Shown here piece by piece: positions 45,504 to 56,420 of a stretch of DNA of 64,000 nt. The stretch spans positions 372,001 through 436,000 of the forward strand of contig JAHEWK010000031.1 of assembly GCA_020740775.1 (NCBI GenBank), in the 5' to 3' direction. This stretch comes from Ilyonectria destructans (lineage: Eukaryota > Ascomycota > Sordariomycetes > Hypocreales > Nectriaceae). The notes beneath the pieces are model-generated. The model was not told the origin of the DNA and made no database searches. It saw nothing but the letters and a program-made list of their open reading frames with translations. A program made the translations under genes and the position numbers. How positions within the stretch are numbered: position 1 is the first letter of the stretch; each line of letters opens with the position of its first letter.

Positions 45504-45624
45504 CTTAATTGGGAATAGTGTACGATACTTAATTGGGAATAGTGTACGATGCTTAATTGGGAATAGTGTACGATGCTTAATTGGGAATAGTGTACGATGC
45601 TTAATTGGGAATAATGTACGATGC
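45504..45624 (+). repeat. five tandem copies of a 24-bp unit
   Basis: CTTAATTGGGAATAGTGTAC plus CATG-like four bases, repeated five times with one or two substitutions (first copy ends GATA, last reads AATAATG). It lies between the piggyBac relic and the RTA1-like gene, ending about 230 bp before that gene's ATG, so it could act as a cis element, though it may only be transposon end sequence. Confidence 0.85.
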
Positions 45625-45664
45625 TGACCTCAGCCGCGTCGTACCTCTTCATCCCAGTTCCGCT

Positions 45665-45673
45665 CATATAAAG
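45665..45673 (+). promoter_or_regulatory. TATA-like box of the RTA1-like gene
   Basis: CATATAAAG about 185 bp before the ATG at 45857 and 40 bp after the tandem repeats. Confidence 0.35.
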
Positions 45674-45856
45674 TACAAGTAGTAACGATATCTCGAGATC
45701 GACAGTTTCAATCTCAGCAATTATATCAAACTGTCTTTCAGTCCATTTCTGTCATTCAACTGTCTCTAATTCTATCTCGCGCCTGAGATTCTGGTTTTGG
45801 AAATTATACCTCGAGGCTCACAGCTCCGTTCTTCAAGTGCCCCTTTCAACAACGAA

Positions 45857-46857
45857 ATGACTGAGTCCGAGTTCAAATACTACCACTATGACCCCTCCAT
45901 GGTGGGAGCCATCATCTTAGTTATCGCCTTCATAGCAACAACAACTCTTCATTCCTACCAGCTTCTGCGGACTCGCACTTGGTTTATGATTCCCTTCATT
46001 GTGGGGGGATTCTGTGCGTCTCTCCATGAGCTTCCTGCATGTCAGAAACTAACGAAACACTTTCAGTTGAATGGATAGGCTATATTGGCCGCGCAATTTC
46101 TCATACTCAGACCCCAAACTGGACATTAGTACCCTACCTTATACAAACGCTTCTCCTCCTCGTGGCACCCGCCCTCTTTGCAGCAAGCATCTACATGGAG
46201 TTGAGCCGGATTATCATCTTGGCAGATGGCGAAAGCCACGCTCTGATCAAGAAGAAGTGGCTCACGAAGATATTTGTAGTCGGAGACGTCATTTCTTTCT
46301 TTGTCCAAGGGGGAGGTAAGTTACCCCACCTCCAACCAATCCATCCTTGATTAGAATAACGGGCTCACGACGGCATTCTAGGCGGCGGCGTCCAATCTTC
46401 AGGTACCGAAAGTTCCCTCAATACGGGCAAGTACATTATCGTCGCCGGGCTCTTCGTGCAGATCCTCTTCTTTGGCTGCTTTATCGCCGTCGCCACCCAC
46501 TTCTACCTCGCCATGAAAAAGGTGCCAACCTCTCGCGCTCAAAGCGATACTCCCTGGCGCAAACACCTGATGGCTCTATTCGTCGCAAGCGCACTCATCA
46601 TGCTCCGATCTCTTTTCCGTGTCATAGAATACCTGCAGGGCTTTTCGGGGTACCTGCTCTCGCACGAAATATACCTGTATATTTTTGATGCGGTATTGAT
46701 GTTGGCCGTTATGGCGCTTTTCAATGTGTTGCACCCAAGCGAGGTGGTAGCGTTAGTAAGAGGAGGAAAGGTCGCGAAGAGGGGTTGGAAGATGGATAAG
46801 ATTGTGGGATACCATGAACGTGTTGCGTCTGGCAACTCGGAGAGGGAGTTTGCTTAA
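45857..46857 (+). CDS. RTA1-like seven-helix membrane protein, gene 1
   Basis: Exons 45857-46013, 46067-46315 and 46382-46857 give 293 aa. Family marks are YYHYDPSMVGA at the start, RTRTWF after helix 1, GGFFEWIGYIGR across the first splice, a helix with APALFAASIYMELSR, FVVGDVISFFVQGGGGGV across the second splice, RSLFRVIEYLQG and the EIYLYIFDAVLM end. RTA1-like proteins are plasma- or vacuolar-membrane proteins linked in yeast to resistance to 7-aminocholesterol and to lipid translocation; the biochemical activity is not settled. An in-frame ATG at 45797 would add 20 residues, but the shorter start fits the family. The gene is intact. Confidence 0.88.
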
Positions 46858-47559
46858 ATTTCTCGACGTATTGCGGATTTCGCGGCGTAGGTACTGAAGG
46901 AAAGCATAAAGGGTGTTAATTAGACGGATAACCACGGATATAGAGTTAGATCGAGATGAATCAATAGGCAGGCGTTCTTTTTTTCAATTCATTCATAGAA
47001 CATACAACCAATTACAGCAAAACTTTCCACTTCCACTCAGTCACTCCTCACAACGATAACACAGCTTCGTCCTCCACAAAAGGAATAAGTTACAGCCTCC
47101 AAAGCAGCCCGAATTCGGCCCTCAGCCAACCCAGGTAATCAGGATCCATATTGCCAAAATCCCATCATCTTGAAAGCACCTTTACTGCATGAAACATTGT
47201 AGCCTTATCATCCGCAGGAACTGGAACTGTCAGAAGCGGCTAGAATGCCTCCTCAATGATCACAAGACAGATTTTCCTCATCGTGTGTTTTCGCGGGGTG
47301 GTCCATGTGCGGTGGCCCCAACTCTTAGCTTCTCAGATGAGCAAGCCACCTCTGGGAACTGCTCAAGGTCCATCTTCATCTCCCTAGTTTGGATTGAGAT
47401 AGGATAAGTCGTAGAGTGTATTGGCTTTGGATAGAAATGGACTTTGTTGGAGAACATCTGGTATAACTTTAACGTATGGAGGAGGAGATGCGGGGAGTAG
47501 AGATGATGATGATGATGAAGTTTATTCGCCCGGTTCTCAACCTAAAGGGCCTTAGTCTA
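46858..47559. other. no supported gene
   Basis: 0.7 kb with a short GAT microsatellite near 47505 and no coding signal. It separates the RTA1-like gene from the LINE relic. Confidence 0.4.
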
Positions 47560-48404
47560 TATTCCATAATCCACTTCGTTCAGTGTTTCCATGACCTCCT
47601 GAAACCCGTACAGAAATGCCTCTTCTAGTATTTTCCACTTTCAGTAATTGCCTTAATCAAACAAGGTGTGCAAATGGCATCAATCCACCGTACTAATGCC
47701 GGCGGGATGCCTCTTGTTGCGAGTCTCTGCAACAGTCTGTCCTTATATACCGCGTTATACGCACCTTTTCTGTCGAAGCTGACCAAGCTAAGGACCTTTT
47801 TTGATCTCCAGGCATTGTGGATGTGTTCCTGCAGCAGCAGGAGTGCTTGTTCAGCAGAGTGCTTCTTCCTGGCCCCGAAGTGATTCTCAAGGAGTAGGCT
47901 AGAGGTCTCTATTGCGTGCGATATTCTCTTAGTAACTACAGACTCTAGTACCTTTCTAAGTGTGGAGAGCAGCGAGATCGGCCTATATGACTTTGCGACT
48001 GTGTAATTATCTTTATTTAGCTTCTTCAGTGGTATGATCTAACCCTTTCTCCATTGTGTAGGGAGTTCCCCTTCATCTAATGATGTCTGGAAGAGGAGCA
48101 ACACTCTGTCATTCACCACTGGCCATACCTACTTCCATACTATGGCTAGTAACCCATCATCTCCTGGCGCCTTCTATGACTTCGCCGTAAAAGTTCTCCG
48201 TTCTACTTCTTCCATCGTTAGGCGAGGCATCGATACTGCGGTACGTTGTAGTCGTGGCCCTTCATCTTCTATCCTCGCTGGTAGTGGGGGAAAGAACACC
48301 GACAACAGCTCCTCCGCTTGTTTCGTTTTGTCTTTCGTGGTGGATCCGTCTCTTCTCGCCAGCGGCGGTATCTTGTCTAATGCCGAGCTACCATAGGGAT
48401 CCAA
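47560..48404 (-). pseudogene. Tad-like LINE reverse-transcriptase relic
   Basis: Minus-strand reading with several stops: DPYGSSALDKIPPLARRDG, KAPGDDGLLAIVWK, then ENHFGARKKHSAEQALLLLQ and VLSLVSFDRKGAYNAVYKDR, followed by RGIPPALVRWIDAICT. These are the thumb-proximal and motif A blocks (F-D-x2-GAYN) of non-LTR reverse transcriptases. Endonuclease and motif C are missing. It abuts the WD40 relic at 48405 in the same orientation, as expected for a 5'-truncated LINE inserted there. Confidence 0.75.
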
Positions 48405-48712
48405 GTATATGCAGCTCTACTCCCGTTGAGATATCCCGGAGCCGCACCCTCCAGTCTGACCCAGATATGATTTACTTACTGTGTGGCGAGAAGGCCACTG
48501 AGGTAACCCAACCTGGGCGGCCTTTAAGCGTCTGTAGCGCTGCTCCTGTCACGGCGTCCCAGAGCCGCACTGTCCGATCGTTCGACCCGGACACAACTTA
48601 CTTGCTGTCTAGTGAGAAAACTACTAAGTTGACGTTACTTGAATGGCCTATGAGCGTTTGTGACCCCGCTCCTGTCGCGGTGTCCCAGAGCCGAAGTGAC
48701 CTGAACTAGAAT
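48405..48712 (-). pseudogene. WD40-repeat gene relic
   Basis: Minus-strand reading gives almost three WD40 units: SLWDTATGAGSQTLIGHSS, then TVRLWDAVTGAALQTLKG, then RVRLRDIS. The repeats are very similar, as in high-identity WD40 tails of fungal NACHT/HET-type proteins. Both blade ends carry a TAA at the same place (SK-stop-VVSG and SK-stop-IISG), where a Gln is expected; C-to-T change of CAA explains both. Confidence 0.65.
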
Positions 48713-49325
48713 AAGTTCTACTTAATCTCGAGGTCATCATATTGTATTGCACATATGCAGCCATTTGAATCAGTATACCTTCTCAGTTATGTCTGGCCTG
48801 CTTAATAACGCATGAGGGATGGGTTAGGCGGTTGGCAAGGAAGCTGATTGCAAATATATGTTCATACCCTCTTCGCTTAGACTGAGCCGGATTCGGTGAT
48901 TTGCATAGCCGCCCGCCCTTCCCGCTGCGGCCCACTGAAGGTTGGCTCCGGCCGTTGAAATTAATTCACCCTACATTCGGAGTTCTAAGTTTAGCAAAAT
49001 TCTGCTTGAAGTCCAGTTGCACGGGGCCAGTGGGAAGAATGTAAGACTTGGCTCAGTGATATCTTTGAGGAGACTTGTCTGATCTGGGGCTGGAAAGACC
49101 TGTCAAGTATTGATACACAATCATAGCTTAGGGAAGTATGTATAACATAAGGAACTATCGCCATCTCTATTCTAGTTTCCACCGTGTGCCCCGAAACTCA
49201 TGAAGCCAAGATCAATCTGTGCCCAATCATCCACCCAACCATTCGCCTCTGCCACGGCGCCAGCCACTAGGACTCTCACTTGCTCAGCATCTCGACGATT
49301 CCAATATCCCATATCCTTCCCACAA
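48713..49325. other. no gene seen
   Basis: 0.6 kb without a credible frame, ending at the stop of the second RTA1-like gene. Confidence 0.4.
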
Positions 49326-50233
49326 TCAAACCCCACTCAACGCAATATAATCCTCATCCAAACCCTCCTGCTTCACAGCCCCACCACTTCCAAATACATC
49401 CCCAGCATGCACAAAATGAAACAGAGCCTGCACAACCAACATCGGTGCACCATCAAACACATACATAACCCACTCATGCGTCATCAAATATCCGTCATGG
49501 CCCCCTCCAACTTCAATCATTCTGTAGACACATCGCGCAATAATAATAACCGCTGCCACCAACAATAGCATCAACAATTTCCTCCAGCCATGTTTGCCAT
49601 GCCTTGGGACTGAGTAGAGCTTGGCACTCTTGACCATTCGTCGATCGAAGATTATGGCGATGACAAGGAAGAACCCGAAGAAGAGAAGCTGGGCAAAGAG
49701 ACCGACAAGAAGAATCTTCTTGCCAAGATCGGCGTTTTCGGCTTTCCCCATCAATCCGCCTCCTGCTCCCTGGACTTGGAAAGCAAGGACGTCGCCCGCG
49801 ACAAAGATTTTGGTTACCCTGGTTGGTCGGATGACGGATGCTTCTGGTGCATTGACGTAATGGACGATGCGGCCGTAGATCATGTATATTGTTGCCGCGT
49901 AGAGGGAGGGAGGTAGAAGGATGAGAATACTTTGAGCGATGTAGAGTCCGATATTATCGGGACTTTTGGCAGATAAGAAACGGCTGACGTAGCCTCCTGT
50001 CATCACTGTGATTGTCTGTTAGTTATTGGGGGAACCGGGATTTCCAGAAGTGTAATCATGTAGAACGACTTACTGAAAGATCCGACGACAAGTGCCATGT
50101 AGAACCACGTCCTTTTCCCAATCATCACGACAAGATGAAGGATAGCACTGACTCCGAAAAGTCCAGCCGCAAGCAAAGTTAAGGCTTCACTTGGAGTGTA
50201 AGGAAAAAGATTCTCTTTCTCTGGTTCCGCCAT
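49326..50233 (-). CDS. RTA1-like seven-helix membrane protein, gene 2
   Basis: Exons 50233-50074 and 50005-49326, joined over a 68-bp intron, give 279 aa. Marks are FPYTPSEALTLLAAGLF, KRTWFYMALVVG, GGYVSRFLS across the splice region, APSLYAATIYM-type helix (PPSLYAATIYMIYGR), KIFVAGDVLAFQVQGAGGG, ARCVYRMIEV and HEWVMYVFDGAPM. It shares the first intron position with gene 1 but lacks the second, and the two are clearly diverged, so this is not a recent duplicate. A TATA-like GGTATAAATAAC lies at about 50398-50408 on the minus strand. Same functional caveats as gene 1; the gene is intact. Confidence 0.87.
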
Positions 50234-51562
50234 ATCTGTTTTCAGGACTCTTCGGGCGAAAAATGTTGTGTGAAATAGACTCGAGAGTGTGATAAATCCT
50301 CAGAAGGGCAAGAGATAATGACAGTTTGGTTACGAATTGAAGTCAAAAGAAAGACGATTGGACTAATGTAGGGACTCCAAGATAGAAGGCAGTGAGTGTT
50401 ATTTATACCCAGAAGGCACTACAAAACGAGCTGGAAGGCATTCTTCTGCTCTTACTTCTGGGGTCTTCCGGAGAATCTATTGGTGCCGTATTTTTCATAG
50501 TGAGACCATACTGTCGTATCCAGCAGCGCTTCCGCTGCGTCCCGTAGAACACGTCAACGGAGAGAAAAAGGGGGAACACCAAACGAGTTTAGAAACGGCG
50601 ACCCACGCGCCCAACTTAACCACACACCCCCCAAAAATAGTAGATAAGCTTCTGGTAGTGCTTTGTGCCTGACTAGGCTGGACTCGAGAGCCAAGGGGAA
50701 GGCCGTCGGTACGAAGTTGAAGAAAATACGCGCCAGTGAGAAGGGTAAAGTGTATGGGTGCGCAGGTACCATACAAGGATTCAACATGCGTATTAAGAGA
50801 TTGCAACGCAGCAGGGGCTGTGTTCCTGCGCGTTAGTTTCAAATTGTCCGAGTGCAGGGTCTCCGGCTCGAATCGAGTTGTGTTCAGCCGCCTGCGCTAG
50901 TAATCAAGTGGCGGAATCTGCCGTGGCTCGCACGAGATCTCGGCAATTTGTCTTCAGGCCAGATTTTCAACTAGGTTAAGCGAGCTGGGCTGCGTCTCCA
51001 CAACCTGTCTGCCTGGGCCAGAACAGCAAATCGGAACAGCGGACAGGGCAGCAGTCTTGATTTATCAGCCATCATTTACAGATGTATCAACGATGGGAGC
51101 GGACCCGGCCGTTCCTGTGATTTCGGGTTCGGGTTCGTATCTCGGGTTCGTAGTTTGGTTGTCGGGAATTGTTGCAGGGGGCTCGTATGTTAGTCATACA
51201 TAGCCCGATTGTGCCCGTACTCATGGTTCGGAAGTGTCGGAAGAAAGCTTAATTTGGATCACCTCTAAATTCAACGTGTGAAGATCCTTTTCGTAGAACA
51301 AGGTTTGACAAGAGGTCGTGCCTTCCTCTGAAAAGTCTCACAAGCCAGACAGATGGATATTAAGTGCAAAAGTTCCCGTGCCTCTATCGATTCTCATTCC
51401 TCACTCTTGACCTTTTTCAACTGCAAGACTTTCCACATACTCAGAGTCTACTCAACATCTCCTGTTTCTCTGTACTCCATTTTATTAAAATACGATCAGC
51501 CCTGGAGTTCCGATTTCAAATTCCCAAACCGCGATTCTGCAGCGCAACTCTAGCATCTTAGA
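50234..51562. other. 1.3-kb intergenic, no supported gene
   Basis: Divergent promoter region between the second RTA1-like gene and the unknown protein. Repeats of CGGGTTCG occur near 51120-51150; no coding signal. Confidence 0.45.
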
Positions 51563-52981
51563 ATGTCACATATCTACATTCCAAGCTCCTACTCAGAGTC
51601 AACAATGGAGACGGTTTCTCCCTTACGATACCAAGTCCAAGACATCCAAGGCCAAGAACTCATCCCCTCCGCGCCTACCCCCGACCTACTTGATAAACCA
51701 ATCGTCATCCCTCGTTAGTCTTCATCTATCCTTCACCTCTAAATCCCTATCCATCATTGCCCTCAACTGACTTGAACCCCAGAATCAACCAATCTTAGGT
51801 TTATGGCGTTCATGAAAAACCTCTCCCCCTTCGCCCGCTGCTATCCGCATTCCCTCTCCACCCTCAGCAACCCAATCACAGAGTATGTATGCATCCTAGC
51901 TACGGTACCGGCAAACCATCCCCACACTTACACCTTGGCTTTCCAGCTCGGAATTCCTCGCGTTCATTGACCGCCTCAACCACGTCTTTGTTTCCCTTCC
52001 CATCTTCCAAGTGGCGCACATAACGGGCGGTGTCCTGTGCTCTGTGCAAGGAGTCCTCCCTGCACAAGTCATAGGTGGCGTCTTACAAGTGACATCCCTC
52101 CTAGCATCCGCAGGCGTATCTCTTATCCGTGTGCGGAAATTCCTGAAATCTGCCAACGCAGATATCTTCGCCCCGAGGGGTTTGGTATGTCCTTCCTGCC
52201 TTAATCATAATCATCTCTGACTTTTGGACTGTTCTAGGTGTGTAAGATCATGACGACCGAAAACATGATGGCAGCAATAAACTTCACCGAAGTGGATGAA
52301 AAAGGAAAACTCAAGCTCCCCGCGCTTGAAACGTTGCATGATCTTAGCGTCCCCCCCGGTCATAGCGCTCCAGCAGTTAACAATACAGACGAGATCGAGG
52401 CTAACAGTCGTATTGAGACCGTGTCCGGAGTCGAAGATCTCCGCCTACTCCGGCTCCAGGCACTAGAAGGGTATATCGCACCCCTCGATTTCGACGTCTC
52501 TGAACCCTCACCAGAGAGCTGGTTATCAAAGATGGGCCAGAAGCCTTTGCGGTGGGCTAACAATCGGCAAATGAAGGCACTTGAAAAGGCGAACGAAAAA
52601 TGCCACAAAACGCGCGATTCGAAGGCCGCCGTTGTTTCAGCCGCTACGCTTGATTCTGGCAACACGATTGCTGAAATCGATAATAAGATCGAGAGACTGC
52701 GTCACAGTCAGGGAAGCCTTCTTCAAGGATCAGGACATGAGAGTGAAGAGTTGGAGAGGTTGGAAACGGCAAAGAGAGAAGAGGAGGAGAAGAGAGCGAA
52801 GACAGTGAAGGAGATTTATGGGGGGGCTGATAAGAAGAGAGAGAAGGCATATAAGAAAGAGGAGAAAGTTGCGAATAGGATTCTTTGGGTTGTTATCACC
52901 AAGGCCGATGGCACACTCGTGGAAGAGGAGAGCCTGTTTAGGGTGCAGAGTGAGACGACAACGCCGGAGGTGAGAGAATAG
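51563..52981 (+). CDS. uncharacterised fungal protein with hydrophobic middle and coiled-coil tail
   Basis: Exons 51563-51713, 51783-51882, 51947-52184 and 52238-52981 give 410 aa. All three introns have good donors (GTTAGT, GTATGT, GTATGT) and phases that join. The N terminus is soluble. Residues about 85-165 form a compact hydrophobic Gly-rich block (FLAFIDRLNHVFVSLP, HITGGVLCSVQGVLPA, VGVLQV-type) followed by KFLKSANADIFAPRGL. The C-terminal third is strongly charged with long Glu/Lys helices (KREEEEKRAKTVKEIY) likely to form a coiled coil. I recall no named domain. The careful exon structure and biased conservation-like blocks suggest a real gene; function unknown, possibly membrane-associated scaffolding. 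Confidence 0.72.
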
Positions 52982-53865
52982 GCAGCGAGGAGAAGAGTGC
53001 GTAGTTTGGTATTTTCTTTTGGCTGTTTTAGGGGCTGGCGCTGAGGGAAATAGACATGGGCGTGACTACTACGGGAACAGATTGTAAGTGGCGTGATAAA
53101 ATATATATACACGGCGAATCAGGCAGTGTAGTCTTAGATCAATGCGAAACTGTTTGCAACAATGGGGAAAGCTCATCCACCGACCCGGGAGTATTTTATA
53201 TTGGGTTTGACGCTTCTCCGCCTTGGAGCTATCAACAAGGAGCTTCACCGACTGCAGCCGATCCGTAATACCGACCTTGAAGGGATCTCTGTCGCGGAGG
53301 GCAACGCTCTTCCGGATTTATCGCATCTTAAATAAGCCGGCCAACTCTCGTAATACGAAAGATCAGCCCAGGATCGTACTTTGCTGACTGAGGCTGTTCA
53401 TGTTGAAGACTGATACAAGTGGGCGAAAATTTGGCGTTTACGTCCTTCGACGTGACTCGTGGTTGTTATATTATTGACGCCTCGATCCAATGCTCTGTAC
53501 GTGATCCAATCTAACAGCATCAAGTTCAGGTCTGTCGCCCATTGTATCGGGTTAATTTAAGAGGCAGCGATGGGGCACGATTCGATCACTTAAGGCGTCG
53601 TCACCGAGTGCTTCTTGCACAGACTGTGGCGCTGACGTCTCGTTGGTGGCTGTATCGATTTGCACCGAGTCGAGATTGCGTATTTCTTCAACTGCAGCAG
53701 ATGGGCTGATGGCGAAGCTTAATTTTATTTTTGATGACGGAGTACGTGGTCTACGTAACCAAGTGAAGCTGAGTGGTCACTTAGCAAGGCTGGGTTCGAA
53801 GACTAACAGCGCCACTAGCACCTTCGGAGTGACTCAGTGCAAGGGGGTTGGTTACTCACTCGTAC
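52982..53865. other. no supported gene; dispersed repeat fragment
   Basis: 0.9 kb up to arm B. 53484-53517 repeats a 34-bp stretch also present at 31253-31286. A 70-codon frame at 53056 lacks any recognisable feature. Confidence 0.4.
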
Positions 53866-54258
53866 GGCCAATGAGACTGCCACTTGCGATGTCCGAATGC
53901 GAGTATTCGGGTTCGCTTCCTTGTCGTATCGGCTAGCATAGCCAAAGCCATACATAGCCCAGATGGCCCCCGGCTCGGCCTCAGAGAGGCGCCTCTAAGC
54001 CTCCCTCCCAGTGGACCCACCATAACGCGCGTTCGTAACTTCGCTCATTTATTCTAAGATACGTGGGCGCTGCAGATATGTTATATGCTTGCCGAGTCTC
54101 GCACTGGACCACAGTGCCGAACACCTCTCAGTACCATCTGCGCCCAAGGTCCGCGTGTTCGGGTTGTCGTCTCAGTCTTCATCTTCCGATTCCGTTTCAG
54201 ACGTCGTGCTCCATCGGGCATCCGGCCCGTCATCACCTGCGTGTGCGTATTCGTCGTC

Positions 54259-55710
54259 ATGCCTCCACGGCGATCCCATACCAAGTCGCGGAAAGGCTGC
54301 GGAGAATGCAAACGCAGGAAAGTCAAGGTAGGCGGGCACTCCAAGCTCGTCCTTGGTCAGATAAGCTCGCTGAAGGTCGTCTGTCGCCCGTTCAGCTCAC
54401 TAATCGGCAGCATGTAGTGTAACGAACAGCGCCCAGCATGCTTCCACTGCACCCGCCACGGCTCCCATTGCACCTATGCCGACCCTGAAGGCATTTTGCA
54501 CTCAGGCAGCCGCGGTAGCCCGTTGTCCCCGAGCCCCCTGGAGCTCCCATCGGAACCCCAGGATGGCATGGGTGAGGCGGTTAGTAGCACGGATGCCGGT
54601 GCCAAGCAAGACTTCCTCGACCTCAACATTACGGCTGACGGTATGAGGGTCCCCCCGAGTCCTTCGCCGCGCACTACCGGTAGTAGCGAGTTCGGTGGTC
54701 TTGGCGGTCGGGAGCTGGAGCTGATGCATCATTACTCCGTCAACACATGCAGCAGCCTGGCCCTGCGCGAAGATGTGTGTCAGGTCTGGAGGTTCGTCAT
54801 ACCCCAGGAAGGCTACAACCATGCCTTTGTGATGCACGGTATTCTAGCCATCGGTGCCATGCATAAATCCGTCCTCATCCCGAGCATGCGCCAGGAGTAC
54901 TTGACAGTTTCCGCCCACCACCAGGTCATGGGATTGGAGGGTTTCAGGCTTCGGCTGCGTCAGGTCAACCAAGATAACTGGAAGCCAGTCTTCTCCTTTG
55001 CCGCAATAACGATACTCTATGTTTGCCTGCTACCGGCGAGATGCGAGCACCTCACCCTCACAGAGCCAATCTCTTCCATCATAGAGCTCTTCACCGTCAT
55101 CCGAGGCATGCGATCATTCCTCAGTCCTTTCTTCAATAACCTACTCAACACCAGTTTCGCCCCATTACATCATGGCATTTGGACCAGCCCACAGGAAGAT
55201 TTCGCGCACGGTGAAGGGTATGTCAGAAGGACATTGGCATTCCCCGCCGACATTCTCAAATCTAATAGACAAAGCAGCGTCGACCCGTCACTTGATCAAG
55301 CGTGCCTCCCAAGCGACACGTTCCAAGCCCTCCGAAATCTCAAGCCCATCTTAGACGACCAGCAACCAGATATCCGCAAAGATTACTTGGACGCCATCGC
55401 AGCACTCGAGCAATGTGCGATGCAGCTCGCCCGGAACGGCATGTACGTTGACAGCGGCAGTGTCATGTTGTGGGCGTACACCATCCCGGAGCGGGTTTTG
55501 CAGGATATAAAACTGCGGGCGCCACTCGCGCTCCTCGTACTAGCTTACTTTTGCGTCTTTTGGGGAATCCTAGAAAGCCGCCTGTGGTACCTCAGGGGCT
55601 GGGCGAAGCAGGTCTTGGCCAACATTGACCTTCACCTGGCCCATCACCAACAACTAACAGCATTAATGAAGTGGCCAAAGAGAGAGGTTCTCCGTACTAG
55701 TTGTTTCTAA
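54259..55710 (+). CDS. UPC2-type Zn2Cys6 transcription factor, copy B
   Basis: Exons 54259-54327 and 54418-55710, 90-bp intron, 453 aa, exactly the length of copy A. The zinc cysteines are at 14, 17, 24, 31, 34 and 41. Substitutions against copy A include R15G and changes at 30 and 33 in the cluster loops (CNEQRPACFHC against CNEQRPGCFNC) and several around 270-300 (DFAHGEGYVRRTLAFPADIL). No stop or frameshift separates the two, so both reading frames have probably been under selection since duplication, or the duplication is recent. Transcribed outward, away from the central island. Confidence 0.88.
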
Positions 55711-55871
55711 AAAAATGTGAGAAGCGTTCAGTCAAGCTCGGCGGGTGAGATGCGGCGGTGCTGGCATCATGGTAAGATGGCGAAGAGGTGGATAAAGCGG
55801 AAGGATACTAGAGAACTCCCATATATGTAGACAACATAGCCTCTCAAGTGCTCTCATCGTGCAATACTCAT

Positions 55872-56336
55872 GTCATCCTGGCTGTTCTCTTGATGTCATC
55901 GCTAAGGATGGTTAGTTGCCACGTTAAGATGCAGTCCCGCCCTTGGGATGCGTCTTGGAAGCGGGCAGAACACGCATGGTATTGCAGCCACCATTGTACT
56001 ACGTGGTTACGTATGGTGAGTGGTATAGTCAAGGGACTTTGATCAACATTCACAGCGTACCATCATCGCAATTCACTGCTCAGCATCGAGAGGCACCAGT
56101 TACGTTAATCTAGAGGTAAGGGACCTTGGTAGCACACACCCGGAGGAGGGACCAGAGGTTAAAACAGTATAAAGAAAACCAACAGTAGGAGCAACGGTGT
56201 GATGATGGGCTCAGTACCCAAGCCCAAGGCAACAGTAACTCAAAGAGCCAGTTACGTTAATGTCAGAGCCAAAAGGAGGTAGTCAGAAGGTGAGCCGCTG
56301 CAGACTCAAAGGTAGGGGGTCAGGTGTTGAGATTAA
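55872..56336. repeat. block present in arm B and absent in arm A
   Basis: Arm A runs straight from GCAATACTCAT to TAATCTCTGAAGC (near 40330), while arm B has about 465 bp between them. The block holds two copies of CAGTTACGTTAAT (near 56095 and 56250) but no clear terminal inverted repeats or target duplication. It is either an insertion in B or a deletion in A. Confidence 0.5.
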
Positions 56337-56420
56337 TCTCTGAAGCTTCTGTAATCTAGAGGAGACGCCCTAATTTAGAGGCCTCTTCCAGTGGAAAACA
56401 CGTCGGGTGCCCACACCGTA

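Noticed and set aside
45504..45624. CRISPR-like array
   Set aside because: The units are directly contiguous with no spacers, in a eukaryotic genome; a plain tandem repeat.
48254..48709. 151-residue plus-strand frame
   Set aside because: It is the complement of the WD40 relic and the LINE fragment, both of which give meaningful protein similarity on the minus strand.
50780..50900. Possible tRNA (GGCTCGAATCG resembles a B box)
   Set aside because: No matching A box, no cloverleaf-compatible stems and no acceptor stem could be found.
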